Positions 26,261 through 35,245 of a stretch of DNA of 46,878 nt are shown piece after piece. Positions within the stretch are counted from its first letter, which is position 1. Each line of letters begins with the position of its first letter. The stretch is from Clostridiales bacterium. GTDB lineage: Bacteria; Bacillota_A; Clostridia; Christensenellales; Pumilibacteraceae. Location: the NCBI GenBank assembly GCA_031264755.1, contig JAISDO010000017.1, forward strand, positions 1-46,878, written 5' to 3'. The notes below the pieces were generated by a model, which was not told the origin of the DNA, made no database searches, and was given only the letters and a program-made list of their open reading frames with translations. A program made the translations under genes and the position numbers.

Positions 26261-27112
26261 ATGAAGTACAAACTTATAATATCAGATTTTGACAATACGC
26301 TCAATTATGACTACTTTGGTTATACATGTAGTCCCCGCACACGTAAGGCTATACAGTCCTACATGCAGCTTGGTGGCAAGTTGTGCATTAGTACGGGTAG
26401 AGCATGGTCAATGATACATCCGTACTTAGCTCCATATGGATTGGACGACAAAGATATCTTGATATCTGTCAACAATGGAGCTCAAGTATACAACAATAAG
26501 ACTCGTGAGACAATATATCAACAGTTGATATCTATAGACAATGTGATATTGTTGCTTAAGACATTGCGAGAGTTGGATGTTGATCTATACACAACGGCAC
26601 AATTGTACATACAAGACCAAATATATATCAATCAGCATACGGATTTTACGCTTAGGTTTGTGCAACGTAGCGGTATTGCTATGAATTGTGTAGGCGACTT
26701 GTTGGACTATGTTGCGAGCAATCAATTGCTAGTTGACAAAGTGTGCCTAATTTGGGACAAAGTTGCCAAACTTGACATAGACGCTATGTTTGGTTGTCTG
26801 GCACAGGCTTTTGATGTGACTGTTAGTGGTACTATAGGTACAGAGACTTTGGTTGAGATTACTAGCAATAGGGCGGGCAAGGGCAATACCGCAATATGGA
26901 TTGCGAGCAAGCTCAATATACCTATGCAAAATATGATTTGTATAGGAGATGGCAACAACGATATATCCATGATTGGGGTGGCTGGATTGGGTATAGCCAT
27001 GTTCAACGCTATAGCCGAGCTCAAGGCAGTAGCGGGTATGATAGCAGACAGCTGTGACAATGACGGCGTAGCCAAAATCATGGAGCAGGCAATGCAAGAT
27101 GTATTGAAATAA
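26261..27112 (+). CDS. HAD-superfamily phosphatase, Cof/IIB type (3 of 3)
   Basis: 283 residues. Motif I LIISDFDNTLNY, motif II ISTGRAWSM and the metal site CIGDGNNDISMIGVAGLGIAM are intact. The start at 26261 (MKYKLII) aligns with both paralogues, and AAAGG lies ~7 nt before it. hprK begins 12 nt after the stop, so the two are co-transcribed. The pairing suggests a role in carbohydrate metabolism; the substrate is unknown. Confidence 0.9.
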   Translation: MKYKLIISDFDNTLNYDYFGYTCSPRTRKAIQSYMQLGGKLCISTGRAWSMIHPYLAPYGLDDKDILISVNNGAQVYNNKTRETIYQQLISIDNVILLLKTLRELDVDLYTTAQLYIQDQIYINQHTDFTLRFVQRSGIAMNCVGDLLDYVASNQLLVDKVCLIWDKVAKLDIDAMFGCLAQAFDVTVSGTIGTETLVEITSNRAGKGNTAIWIASKLNIPMQNMICIGDGNNDISMIGVAGLGIAMFNAIAELKAVAGMIADSCDNDGVAKIMEQAMQDVLK

Positions 27113-27124
27113 TGGAGGTAAAAC

Positions 27125-28090
27125 ATGTCCAAACAAGAAGATAACAGTCAAGTTGTGATGCAGTCCAACAATACGGTAGAGTTCAATGATCCAGTAACGG
27201 TCAAGGTGAGCAAATTTTGTACACGCAACAATCTGGATGTCTTGTGTGGCAAGGGTATAGACAAGCTCAAATTTACAACTTACAACATCAATAGACCTGG
27301 ATTGCAACTTGCGGGATTTTATACGCACTTTGTGCATCAACGCATACAGGTGCTAGGTGAGATGGAATCAGCCTACATCAACAATCTATCTCACGATGAT
27401 AGGGTGCGGACACTAGACAAGTTGTTTGGTTATGGCTTTCCTTGTATGATTGTGAGTAGTGGCATCAAACCTTGTCAAGAGATAATAGATGCTGCCAACA
27501 AGCACAAGCATATACTGTTTTCTTCTCCACTTAATACCACTGTGCTTATCAATGATCTGAGTTTTTATCTAAATGAGCTATTAGCCAAGAGCCAAACCGT
27601 ACATGCAGTGTTGGTGGATATGTATGGCATAGGTGTTATGATAACTGGGGATAGTGGAGTGGGCAAATCCGAAGCAGCATTAGAGCTAATACAACGCAAT
27701 CATAGGCTAGTAGCTGACGATGCTGTCCAAATCAAGTGCATCAATGGTGTATTAGTAGGACAAAGTCCACCCATAATCAAGCATTTTATGGAGATTAGGG
27801 GTATAGGTATTGTAGATATACGCAATATATATGGAGCAGGAGCAATAAGCAATAGCAAGGCTATAGATATAGTAATACATCTAGAAGATTGGCAAGCGGA
27901 CAAACAATACGACCGTATAGGTACTATGACACAAGAGTATGCAATATTGGGCAAAGTATTGCCTAAGTATGTTATACCGGTCAAGCCAGGGCGAAATATA
28001 GCAATAATACTAGAAGTAGCTGCACGCAATCATAGATTGCGCGCTATGGGATACGATACAATCAAAGAATTAGAAGAACGCATGAAGTAG
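27125..28090 (+). CDS. hprK: HPr kinase/phosphorylase
   Basis: A bifunctional enzyme that phosphorylates or dephosphorylates Ser46 of HPr, controlling carbon catabolite repression in Gram-positive bacteria. The N-terminal domain (QLAGFYTHFVHQRIQVLG) is followed by Walker A ITGDSGVGKSE, RLVADDAVQI, and the signature MEIRGIGIVDIRNIYGAGAI. A K-loop-like region lies near VKPGRNIAIILEVAARNHRLRAMGYD. The 321-residue length is normal. GGAGG precedes the ATG. It is in an operon with the HAD gene just upstream. It implies that a PTS or at least HPr-based regulation exists elsewhere in the genome. Confidence 0.97.
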   Translation: MSKQEDNSQVVMQSNNTVEFNDPVTVKVSKFCTRNNLDVLCGKGIDKLKFTTYNINRPGLQLAGFYTHFVHQRIQVLGEMESAYINNLSHDDRVRTLDKLFGYGFPCMIVSSGIKPCQEIIDAANKHKHILFSSPLNTTVLINDLSFYLNELLAKSQTVHAVLVDMYGIGVMITGDSGVGKSEAALELIQRNHRLVADDAVQIKCINGVLVGQSPPIIKHFMEIRGIGIVDIRNIYGAGAISNSKAIDIVIHLEDWQADKQYDRIGTMTQEYAILGKVLPKYVIPVKPGRNIAIILEVAARNHRLRAMGYDTIKELEERMK

Positions 28091-28326
28091 AGTTGTCCAA
28101 TACCTAGTAAGATTGAGTTTGATATTGTACAATTGACCAATGTACAAAGGTCACCTAAGCACAACCACAGAGTATTGAAAGCTTGATATGCCGCTATCCT
28201 ACAAGAGATTTTTTTTGAGATTGTCATTGAATTGGCACATTGTGTATTGTATTCAAAGTCTTTACTTACATAAATTACCTAACGAGCTAAAAAGCTAATT
28301 GTAGATTTATTTGACTATAGCTTGCA

Positions 28327-28332
28327 TACAAT
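28327..28332 (+). promoter_or_regulatory. -10 box of the ytxC-like gene, leaderless type
   Basis: TACAAT, then exactly 6 nt to the ATG at 28339. No Shine-Dalgarno is present and no good -35 is visible. Confidence 0.5.
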
Positions 28333-28338
28333 AGTTGT

Positions 28339-29052
28339 ATGTATCAAGTATGTTTATCTATAGCACAGTCTCACGAGAGTTGGTTGTCACAGCAAGATGA
28401 GTTGTTGACAGAGCTTCAACAATTGGGTGGGGTATATGCATGTGTGTCTAGACAGGATAGATTGTATTTTAGCTTTGCTTGTAGTGTAGCCAAACGACCG
28501 CAGTTGGAGAGTCTCGTCAAGGAGTATCTTTGTGAATTGTACTTGACCAAAGTCAAAAAACAATATATGAAACAAAATATCAAGATTCATCTAGATATAT
28601 TTGATATTTTGTTGAGTATATTAGTAGGATTTGATAGAGATAGTGAGCGAGAGTTGTTGGACAAATTGATAGTTGTCCATGAGAATATAGCTATAGATGG
28701 ATACTTTAATTTTAGGTTGACTGAGCTAAAATCTAGGTGGATGGATATATGTACATTAGCCAAAGAGAATGCTTTTTTCTTGACTGATAGGGAGACTATG
28801 TTTGAACTCTTGAGATTTTTGATGAGTACAATCAAACCTAAGATAGACAAGATTGTAGTCAAACAACAAGAAGACGGATTTGGAGTTTATACATTAGATG
28901 ATAGTTTTCTTGTCAAATTTGAGAGTGCCGAAGATTTGTTGCTGTACTTTATAGAGACTGCTCCGCTTGAGATAAGAATAATGGGGGACATACTCCCATC
29001 ACAACAGAGAGCTATATTGGATAGTATATTTGACGACAAGCTCAAAGCTTGA
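28339..29052 (+). CDS. ytxC: YtxC-like protein
   Basis: 237 residues resembling the YtxC family of Bacillota, often called a putative sporulation protein. The recognisable part is the central and C-terminal region: AIDGYFNFRLTELKSRWMDICTLAKENAFFLTDRETMFELLRFLMSTIKPKIDKIVV, ending in a beta segment GVYTLDDSFLV. The biochemical function is unknown in the family. The message appears leaderless. Next to it is an unknown membrane protein and then a YtaF-like gene, another family linked to sporulation. Moderate confidence: the match is by pattern, not search. Confidence 0.7.
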   Translation: MYQVCLSIAQSHESWLSQQDELLTELQQLGGVYACVSRQDRLYFSFACSVAKRPQLESLVKEYLCELYLTKVKKQYMKQNIKIHLDIFDILLSILVGFDRDSERELLDKLIVVHENIAIDGYFNFRLTELKSRWMDICTLAKENAFFLTDRETMFELLRFLMSTIKPKIDKIVVKQQEDGFGVYTLDDSFLVKFESAEDLLLYFIETAPLEIRIMGDILPSQQRAILDSIFDDKLKA

Positions 29053-29089
29053 GATCAAGATACAAAGTATATTGCTACTTTTGCTATAG

Positions 29090-29659
29090 ATGTTGAACAA
29101 TAAAAGAAGAAAATATAAGAAGATAGAAAAAGCTCTGTTCAAAAGATATTCGGTAGATACTGAGTCTCAAGTGAGATTGTTTAGCGAAGATTTTGTAGAT
29201 GACGAACTCTCGTATGATGGATTTGTCAATCTCAAGCAACGTAGTCAGTTTGTAGATGATGATGACCTGGAGATAATAGTGCCTAGTGGTTATCAAGATG
29301 GTGTAAGGAGACGTCTTGAATTTTTTGTTGCTAGAGAGTTGATAGCTATCAAAAAAGCTCTCAAGCATAATATACTCAATGCAATCTTGTTCTTTGTTTC
29401 AGGATTCGTTATTTTTGCTTTTGGGCTTGTAATGTCTACTGGTGGTGTCAGAATATGGAGTGAGATGATCAATATCATTGCTTGGGTATTTGTGTGGGCG
29501 TCAGTAGAACAGATATTTTTTGAGAGTAGGGAGTTGCAACATAGCCGTAAGAATCTCATACAGTTGTTGACGGCATCCATTGTAGCAGTACAAGCCCAAG
29601 ATATAATTGCCGTACAAGGTGACGATCAAAGTGATATAGACTTGGATCTTCTTGACTGA
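29090..29659 (+). CDS. Unknown two-pass membrane protein
   Basis: 189 residues. A highly charged N-terminus (KRRKYKKIEKALFKRY, then an Asp/Glu-rich segment) is followed by two membrane helices (NAILFFVSGFVIFAFGLVMS and MINIIAWVFVWASVEQIFF) and an acidic C-terminal tail ending DDQSDIDLDLLD. No family is recognised. It follows the ytxC-like gene by 37 nt and runs convergently into the YtaF-like gene. Confidence 0.7.
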   Translation: MLNNKRRKYKKIEKALFKRYSVDTESQVRLFSEDFVDDELSYDGFVNLKQRSQFVDDDDLEIIVPSGYQDGVRRRLEFFVARELIAIKKALKHNILNAILFFVSGFVIFAFGLVMSTGGVRIWSEMINIIAWVFVWASVEQIFFESRELQHSRKNLIQLLTASIVAVQAQDIIAVQGDDQSDIDLDLLD

Positions 29660-29665
29660 TATCGT

Positions 29666-30316
29666 TTATAATATTAGATTGAAGATGCCAATCAACATCA
29701 ACAATACTCCACTCAACCAGCCCAAATTTTTGTTGAATTTGCGAGCCAAATTAGCTCCTATATACATGCCTAATTTGAGACTGCAATATGTGCCAATCAA
29801 CATCAAGCCTCCAAGCAAGGCTACAAACACCAAAGATACGCCCGCCAATCCAGTGCCCACACCTATTGCAATACCGTCTATTGATAGAGCTGTAGCCACA
29901 AGTATTGATTCAACTGGACTTATATTTTTGTTATTGTCTATGTCTGCTATCTTGGGCTGATTGCATATATTGACAATCAAATCTATCCCCAAGAGGCTTG
30001 ATTTGAGCTGATTGTTGAGACGCTTGCGATATGCTGTTGTCCTAATAATCTGATATGACAATTTGTATAGTCCTAATATTATCAAGATTATAGCCCCTAT
30101 TACACGTGCTATGCGAGGGGAGATCAAGTGTATAGTGATGTTGTTAGTTAGTATGATACACAGTACAATTGTCAAAGTACATGTGAGTGTTATTATCAGT
30201 TGACTGAAAATTGGCAATATTATATTGTTGCAACCATAGCTTAGTCCAGTTGTAAGACAATCAGTACTACTTGCTACAACTATTGCAATAGCAAATAATA
30301 TCATTTGTGTATCCAT
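29666..30316 (-). CDS. MntP/YtaF-family membrane protein
   Basis: 216 residues with six membrane helices. The family repeats are visible: VVASSTDCLTTGLSYG near the N-terminus and ALSIDGIAIGVGTGLAG in the second half, each with the conserved Asp, plus LIGTYCSLKLGMYIG. The cytoplasmic insertion reading PKIADIDNNKNISPVESILVATALS is typical of the YtaF subgroup, which is linked to sporulation in Bacillota; MntP proper is a manganese exporter. The ATG at 30316 (MDTQMILF) is used; the internal ATG at 30304 is an alternative. The gene overlaps no neighbour and converges with the gene at 29090. Confidence 0.82.
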   Translation of the reverse strand: MDTQMILFAIAIVVASSTDCLTTGLSYGCNNIILPIFSQLIITLTCTLTIVLCIILTNNITIHLISPRIARVIGAIILIILGLYKLSYQIIRTTAYRKRLNNQLKSSLLGIDLIVNICNQPKIADIDNNKNISPVESILVATALSIDGIAIGVGTGLAGVSLVFVALLGGLMLIGTYCSLKLGMYIGANLARKFNKNLGWLSGVLLMLIGIFNLIL

Positions 30317-30709
30317 ATAATATACAATATGCACAACACAATGGAGAATTTACAACATAGATTGTATGTTGACAATGTATTGATAGATATATGGCAGGAT
30401 GTGGCTAGTAGTTGGCAGTTGTTGGCGTACAATTGGGGCTTGATAAGCATATTGTAATTGTATCCAATCTACCAGTAGATCAGCTTGCGTGTTTTGTTCA
30501 AACTAAGGCGACCCAACAAAGCACAGGGTTGTGGCATCGTAAGATCTCCAATAAGTTGGTGTGCACGACTTGCCATCACAAAAAGTACATACAAACTATT
30601 ACTGTTTGCAAGATATTACAAACAGTAGCTTGACTTATTGCCGAGCTACTGTTGTAGTACTGTGATATATTGTGTGCAATTAGTCATTGAACACTCTGTA
30701 CTATGTCAA
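30317..30709. other. Non-coding gap with two mutually exclusive hairpins
   Basis: A 73-codon + strand frame (30412-30633) has no domain and no ribosome-binding site. At 30600-30653 the middle arm AACAGTAGCT can pair either upstream (30600-30608 with 30619-30627, 9 bp) or downstream (30621-30630 with 30644-30653, 10 bp). The structure lies beyond the end of the minus-strand ligase gene and may terminate it. Confidence 0.45.
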
Positions 30710-32143
30710 CTACACTAATTTAGTATTATATACAATTGACCGTTGTGGATTCAGCTCTAGAGCGGCAAACACAATTGGTTGCAACAACATCATCATATGA
30801 GGCGAAAACGGTATAATCTCTATCAAACCTAGCAGCTCTGTTGTGACTATTATGCCTATCACAAAGATGTGTAATACGGACTTGCATCTGGTTAGTACTT
30901 TGCATTTGACCATTAGCAACCATGTAGCCAATCCAAATCCTACAATGCCAGTAGATGCCAAGAATTGCAATGGAGTATTGTGTATAGCCATAAATGGCTG
31001 TCCATTGATATATAGGCTGGTATCATATCCCCACCCAACTCCAAACACAGGATACTTACCAAACAAGTTGAGAGCCAATCTGTACCAATCAAATCTATCA
31101 CTATCGTCCAATCCTAGATTGGCAAGTCTCTCCCAAGCTACTTGTATTTGTTGCCTTAGTACATAAGCCATTATGGCTATACATACTATGGTTGTAGCCC
31201 CCAATATTAGCAATTGTATTTTGAGCTGTCTATTGGTCTTAAAAAAGAAGATAGCAAGCAGTGTCGGCATGGTTAGCAACCCAAACAACATAGTGCTACG
31301 AGCTAGAACGGTCAACTGAACTAAGAACATCACAATAGCGACCAATATATATAGCAATTGTACCTTGTTGTTGGTGTGCTTGTAAGCTAGATAGAATGCT
31401 GCCGGAATGCAAATGAGTATAAGCATGCCTATGCCATTGTGAGTACTCCAACCAAGATTGATATCCTTGTCTGATATTATGCGATTGATGTCCTGTATGT
31501 TGAGAGCAAAGTAGATTAGCAATTGTACGCATGCGACTATACCTATAGTCAATATCAATTTGGCTACGTAGTCCAAGTCTAGTTTGTCACTAGCGTTGTA
31601 GGCTAGCATCAACATATATAAGGATACTGATACAAATACGGCAATGGCTATCCAGTTGATAGTATTGAAGTAATATGGGGAGAACAGCCCAGACAACAAC
31701 ACCGCACCGCACAATAGCAAGGTTGGCAACAATATCTTGGACTTGACCAATGTCCTATGGTATGTTGCATAGTTGTATATAGAGCCAGCAATCAATCCTA
31801 ATATGCCCAACACAAAAACGCAACCAAATACAATATAATTGTTGAGATGTACAAAGGGAGCATTGTCCACAACACCGGTATTAGAAACAAATTGTGTAGA
31901 TATACTATAGCACACTATGGCAAGACATGTCACTAGAGGCAACAAGTCTCGTTGTGTAAAGAGTACGTATATGCCTAGACACAAGAACAAACCAAAACCT
32001 ATAGTAGTCAAATTGAAAGTATGAGCAATGACTGCTATTGTGCCACACACAACTACCCAATACTTGCTATGCATTAGTCTATCTAGTTTGGCTCTCAATT
32101 GATAAGAGCTGCTATTGTTGTAGATTGGCGTATTGATAACCAT
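30710..32143 (-). CDS. O-antigen ligase/polymerase-like protein (Wzy_C)
   Basis: 477 residues with about twelve membrane helices. A Wzy_C-like central region contains the large extracellular loop with NLGWSTHNGIGMLILICIPAAFYLA, LTVLARSTMLFGLL, then FDWYRLALNLFGKYPVFGVGWGYD and MAIHNTPLQFLASTGIVGFGLATWLL; the conserved HN(T/S)xLQ element is characteristic. Such proteins polymerise or ligate undecaprenyl-linked glycans outside the membrane. The start at 32143 (MVINTP) is used because the upstream codons cover the promoter at 32163-32192. It is divergent from the Wzm-Wzt exporter. Confidence 0.85.
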   Translation of the reverse strand: MVINTPIYNNSSSYQLRAKLDRLMHSKYWVVVCGTIAVIAHTFNLTTIGFGLFLCLGIYVLFTQRDLLPLVTCLAIVCYSISTQFVSNTGVVDNAPFVHLNNYIVFGCVFVLGILGLIAGSIYNYATYHRTLVKSKILLPTLLLCGAVLLSGLFSPYYFNTINWIAIAVFVSVSLYMLMLAYNASDKLDLDYVAKLILTIGIVACVQLLIYFALNIQDINRIISDKDINLGWSTHNGIGMLILICIPAAFYLAYKHTNNKVQLLYILVAIVMFLVQLTVLARSTMLFGLLTMPTLLAIFFFKTNRQLKIQLLILGATTIVCIAIMAYVLRQQIQVAWERLANLGLDDSDRFDWYRLALNLFGKYPVFGVGWGYDTSLYINGQPFMAIHNTPLQFLASTGIVGFGLATWLLMVKCKVLTRCKSVLHIFVIGIIVTTELLGLIEIIPFSPHMMMLLQPIVFAALELNPQRSIVYNTKLV

Positions 32144-32162
32144 AATACCTATATATTGTAGT

Positions 32163-32192
32163 ATAATACCACAAATATGGTGTGTTTTGCAA
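32163..32192 (-). promoter_or_regulatory. Promoter of the ligase/polymerase gene
   Basis: On the minus strand TTGCAA (32192-32187), an 18-nt spacer and TATTAT (32168-32163). Confidence 0.65.
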
Positions 32193-32321
32193 ACAATAAC
32201 ATCCATGTTTGGGGTGCCAAAAAGTAGTGACCCAAAGTGATATTGCCGCCCAACTCAACTCAATACCCGCTAGGACGCAACCTTTTGTTATTACATAAAT
32301 TTGCAATTTTGCTCTATTTGG

Positions 32322-32351
32322 TTGATTTGGTTGTCACAAAAGTGGTATACT
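32322..32351 (+). promoter_or_regulatory. Promoter of the glycan exporter operon
   Basis: TTGATT at 32322-32327, an 18-nt spacer and TATACT at 32346-32351, giving a leader of about 110 nt. Confidence 0.55.
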
Positions 32352-32468
32352 TTAAGGTATATTATACTTGCTCGTTGTGATGTTCGGCTAGTGTTGCAGT
32401 ATATATATTTGAGCAATATAGTGCTTGTTGATTGTTTGTGCTATATCTCTTGTCACAATAGACAAATT

Positions 32469-33284
32469 ATGGGAAAGTTATTAGGCAATTCAACAGCATA
32501 TATTGGTCGTGTCAATGTCAATAAGAGACGTGGTGCATTTGGATACAACTATCTAATGTGGCTACTTGTACGCAAAAATATCAAGAACAAGTATAGACGT
32601 AGTTTTCTTGGAGTGCTGTGGACCGTATTGCTCCCTTTGATGGAAATGTTGGTAATGGCCATGATATTTGGTCGTGTCAATGGTGCCGTGGATAGTCGTA
32701 TTTTTATCATGTGTGGTGTGGTTATATTTGGTTTCAATAGAGAGGCTACGCTGGCTAGCTTAGGGGCAATAATAGGAGCAAGGGGACTGATAGACAGAGT
32801 GTATATACCGCATTTGATATTTCCGCTCTCTGTTACTTTCTCAGCTTTGGCTAACATGCTGTTTTCTATTATTGCTTTGCTATGTTTGGCTATTATTACG
32901 CAGGTGCCCTTGTCCTATCACGTTGTGTTTGTAGTCCTCAATATACCTGCATTGGTATTGTTTTGTGGTGGGATTAGCATTGCTTTGTCTGCTATCAATG
33001 TGTACTTTAGGGATATTGGTCAGTTGTATGTGATAGCTTTGCAATTGTGGATATTTGTGAGCGGAGTGTATATACAGATAGAGGCATTGCCTGAATTTGC
33101 TCAGAGTGTAGTGAGACTCAATCCTATGTATTATTTTGTCACCAATTTTAGGACTTTGGTCATGGATCATCAGATGCCTAGTTTCAACAACTACTTGATA
33201 TGCTATGCTATGGGTATATTGAGTATCATAATAGGTATGCTTATTTTTAAGGTTCTCAAAAAGAATTTTATATTGTACATTTAG
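32469..33284 (+). CDS. ABC-2 polysaccharide export permease (Wzm/TagG type)
   Basis: The membrane subunit of an O-antigen or teichoic-acid type exporter, 271 residues and six membrane helices. The N-terminal amphipathic segment LVRKNIKNKYRRSFLGVLWTVLLPLMEMLVMAMIFGRV is the hallmark of the family, and the C-terminal YVIALQLWIFVSGVYIQIEALPEFAQSVVRLNPMYYFVTNFR is equally typical. The ATG at 32469 (MGKLLGNS) is preferred; no clear Shine-Dalgarno. The matching ATPase follows. Confidence 0.9.
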   Translation: MGKLLGNSTAYIGRVNVNKRRGAFGYNYLMWLLVRKNIKNKYRRSFLGVLWTVLLPLMEMLVMAMIFGRVNGAVDSRIFIMCGVVIFGFNREATLASLGAIIGARGLIDRVYIPHLIFPLSVTFSALANMLFSIIALLCLAIITQVPLSYHVVFVVLNIPALVLFCGGISIALSAINVYFRDIGQLYVIALQLWIFVSGVYIQIEALPEFAQSVVRLNPMYYFVTNFRTLVMDHQMPSFNNYLICYAMGILSIIIGMLIFKVLKKNFILYI

Positions 33285-33370
33285 ACAAGTTGAGCAATCA
33301 TTAATCAACGATTAGGTATTGTACTGAGTTTGGTTGTATATGGTTGGGCATCATATTCGGGATTTATTTT

Positions 33371-34129
33371 TTGGATAACATAATAGAAATCAACAATGTA
33401 TCTATGCAATATAGGTTGCAAAAGGAACGCATAACTAGTATCAAAGAATATCTAGTTAAGTTGTTTAGTGGCAAGTTGGAATCTAACAAGTTCTGGGTGC
33501 TTAAGGATATAGATTGCTCTGTCCACAAAAACGAGTCGTTAGCTCTATTGGGTCACAATGGCGCTGGCAAAAGTACACTTCTCAAGCTAATCGCAGGTGT
33601 AATACGACCTACAAAAGGGACGGTCTATTCTCATGGGACTATAGCCCCCCTAATCAATCTGGGTGCAGGTTTTGATATGGAGTTGACAGCACACGATAAT
33701 ATATATATTAGTTGTGCGGTGCTTGGATTTACCAAATCTGAAATCAAAAAAAAGTACGATAGTATAGTGGATTTTGCCGAAATGAAAGACTTTTTGGACG
33801 TGCCTCTCAAGAATTTTTCTAGCGGTATGGTAGCCAAGTTGGGTTTTGCGGTAGCATCAGATAGTCCTGCCGATATCTTTATTGTAGACGAAGTGTTATC
33901 TGTCGGAGACCAACGCTTTCAGGCCAAATGTTTTGATAGAATACAATATATACGTAAGAAGGGTACTACATTCATATATGTGACGCACGATATCAATATG
34001 GCAGCCAATATGTGCTGCAAGGGATTGTGGCTAAATCATGGTCGCATGATGCAATATGGAGATGTAGATACTGTATGTAATGCATACACTAATTCACAAA
34101 AAGATGCGATAGGTATCTCTTTGGAATAA
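33371..34129 (+). CDS. ABC polysaccharide export ATPase (Wzt/TagH type)
   Basis: The ATPase partner of the preceding permease, ~252 residues. It has the family N-terminus IIEINNVSMQYRLQKERITSIKEYL, Walker A GHNGAGKST, a Q-loop region reading PLINLGAGFDMELTAHDNIYI, signature FSSGMVAKLGFA, Walker B IFIVDEVLSVGD and the H-loop VTHD. The C-terminal sugar-recognition domain of some Wzt proteins is missing, so export probably follows the TagH-like, non-recognition mode. The start is uncertain: a TTG at 33371 with GGGA upstream, or a TTG at 33344. Confidence 0.9.
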   Translation: MDNIIEINNVSMQYRLQKERITSIKEYLVKLFSGKLESNKFWVLKDIDCSVHKNESLALLGHNGAGKSTLLKLIAGVIRPTKGTVYSHGTIAPLINLGAGFDMELTAHDNIYISCAVLGFTKSEIKKKYDSIVDFAEMKDFLDVPLKNFSSGMVAKLGFAVASDSPADIFIVDEVLSVGDQRFQAKCFDRIQYIRKKGTTFIYVTHDINMAANMCCKGLWLNHGRMMQYGDVDTVCNAYTNSQKDAIGISLE

Positions 34130-34134
34130 GGGCA

Positions 34135-35181
34135 ATGTATAGATTGCTCAATTTGGGTATATTTATGTATATACAAAACGATAACAATATACTTCGTGAA
34201 CACAATCAAGACATTGTACAAGATGATATAGATGATGGGACTATTATCAAGAGGATCAACTTGCATCAACAAAGACAAGATACTTATCCTATTGTCAAGA
34301 TACTTGTATCATGTCACAAGCCTGAGGTCGTTGCCCACAATAACATAATTGTACCAATTGGTGTAGGTGCTGATAGTCATAGCAAGCATAGTTTTGAGTT
34401 GTCCGACAACGAAGGTGAGGACAATATATCCCATCTCAATGCTAGATTTTGTGAGTTGACTGCTCAATATTGGGCGTACAAGAATTTGACTGCAGATTAT
34501 TATGGGTTCTTCCACTATAGGAGATACTTGTCTTTGCGTCATCTTACTACTAAGTGTATCATCAAAGTGCCTGGCGTATATGGTGGTTTTGCCGACGATT
34601 TTGGATTGAGCGAAGACAATATCAAGCATGTGTTGACAGAGGTCGATATGGTGTTGCCATACCCATTGCCTTGCAAATCAGTATATAGGCATTACAAAGT
34701 GGCACACAATATTGTTGATTTGGATTGGTGTATAAGATACATAGTGCAAAAATATCCAGATTACAAAGAGGCAGTGCATCAATACATGGATAGCAATAGA
34801 GCATATTATTGCAATATGTTTGTGACCAAGCAAGAGCTATTTGTAGAGTATAGCAATTGGCTATTTGACATATTGATGGCATTTGACAATCAAAAGGACT
34901 ACAGTGAGTACACTACTCAACAGATGCGAGCAGTGGGATACTTGGGTGAGAGATTGCTTGGTATATTTGTGACACGCTTGATGCTTGCTAGACGTGATAT
35001 CAAGATTGTACATGCCCCAATATTGTACATCAAAGATACCAACAACAACACCCGCTATGCAGTCAAGAGCAAATACAAACAGTCAATAGGTGCGTATATA
35101 GCCAATGTAATGCTGCCTAGGGGATCAATAGTTAGAGAGGGACTCAAGAAAGTCTATACTACATTTTTGAGCAAGTCTTAG
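34135..35181 (+). CDS. DUF4422 glycosyltransferase
   Basis: 348 residues of the DUF4422 family, found in capsule and exopolysaccharide loci and regarded as glycosyltransferases. The landmarks are VKILVSCHKPEV, IVPIGVGAD, the DNEGEDNISHLNARFCELTAQYWAYKN segment, YYGFFHYRRYLSL, the middle CNMFVTKQELFVEYSNWLFDIL and the C-terminal RAVGYLGERLLGIFVTR. It starts 5 nt after the Wzt stop, so it is in the same operon and likely adds a sugar to the exported polymer. A Met at 34165 is an alternative start. Confidence 0.88.
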   Translation: MYRLLNLGIFMYIQNDNNILREHNQDIVQDDIDDGTIIKRINLHQQRQDTYPIVKILVSCHKPEVVAHNNIIVPIGVGADSHSKHSFELSDNEGEDNISHLNARFCELTAQYWAYKNLTADYYGFFHYRRYLSLRHLTTKCIIKVPGVYGGFADDFGLSEDNIKHVLTEVDMVLPYPLPCKSVYRHYKVAHNIVDLDWCIRYIVQKYPDYKEAVHQYMDSNRAYYCNMFVTKQELFVEYSNWLFDILMAFDNQKDYSEYTTQQMRAVGYLGERLLGIFVTRLMLARRDIKIVHAPILYIKDTNNNTRYAVKSKYKQSIGAYIANVMLPRGSIVREGLKKVYTTFLSKS

Positions 35182-35245
35182 TATACAAAATAATGTTGAC
35201 ATTGGGCAAATAGTCCTAATGTCATACAATACATAGGAGTTAAGT

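Noticed and set aside
30412..30633. A 73-codon + strand frame with a CTTCHHK motif
   Set aside because: One CxxC-like element alone is not evidence of a zinc protein; there is no start signal, and the 3' part overlaps the hairpins.
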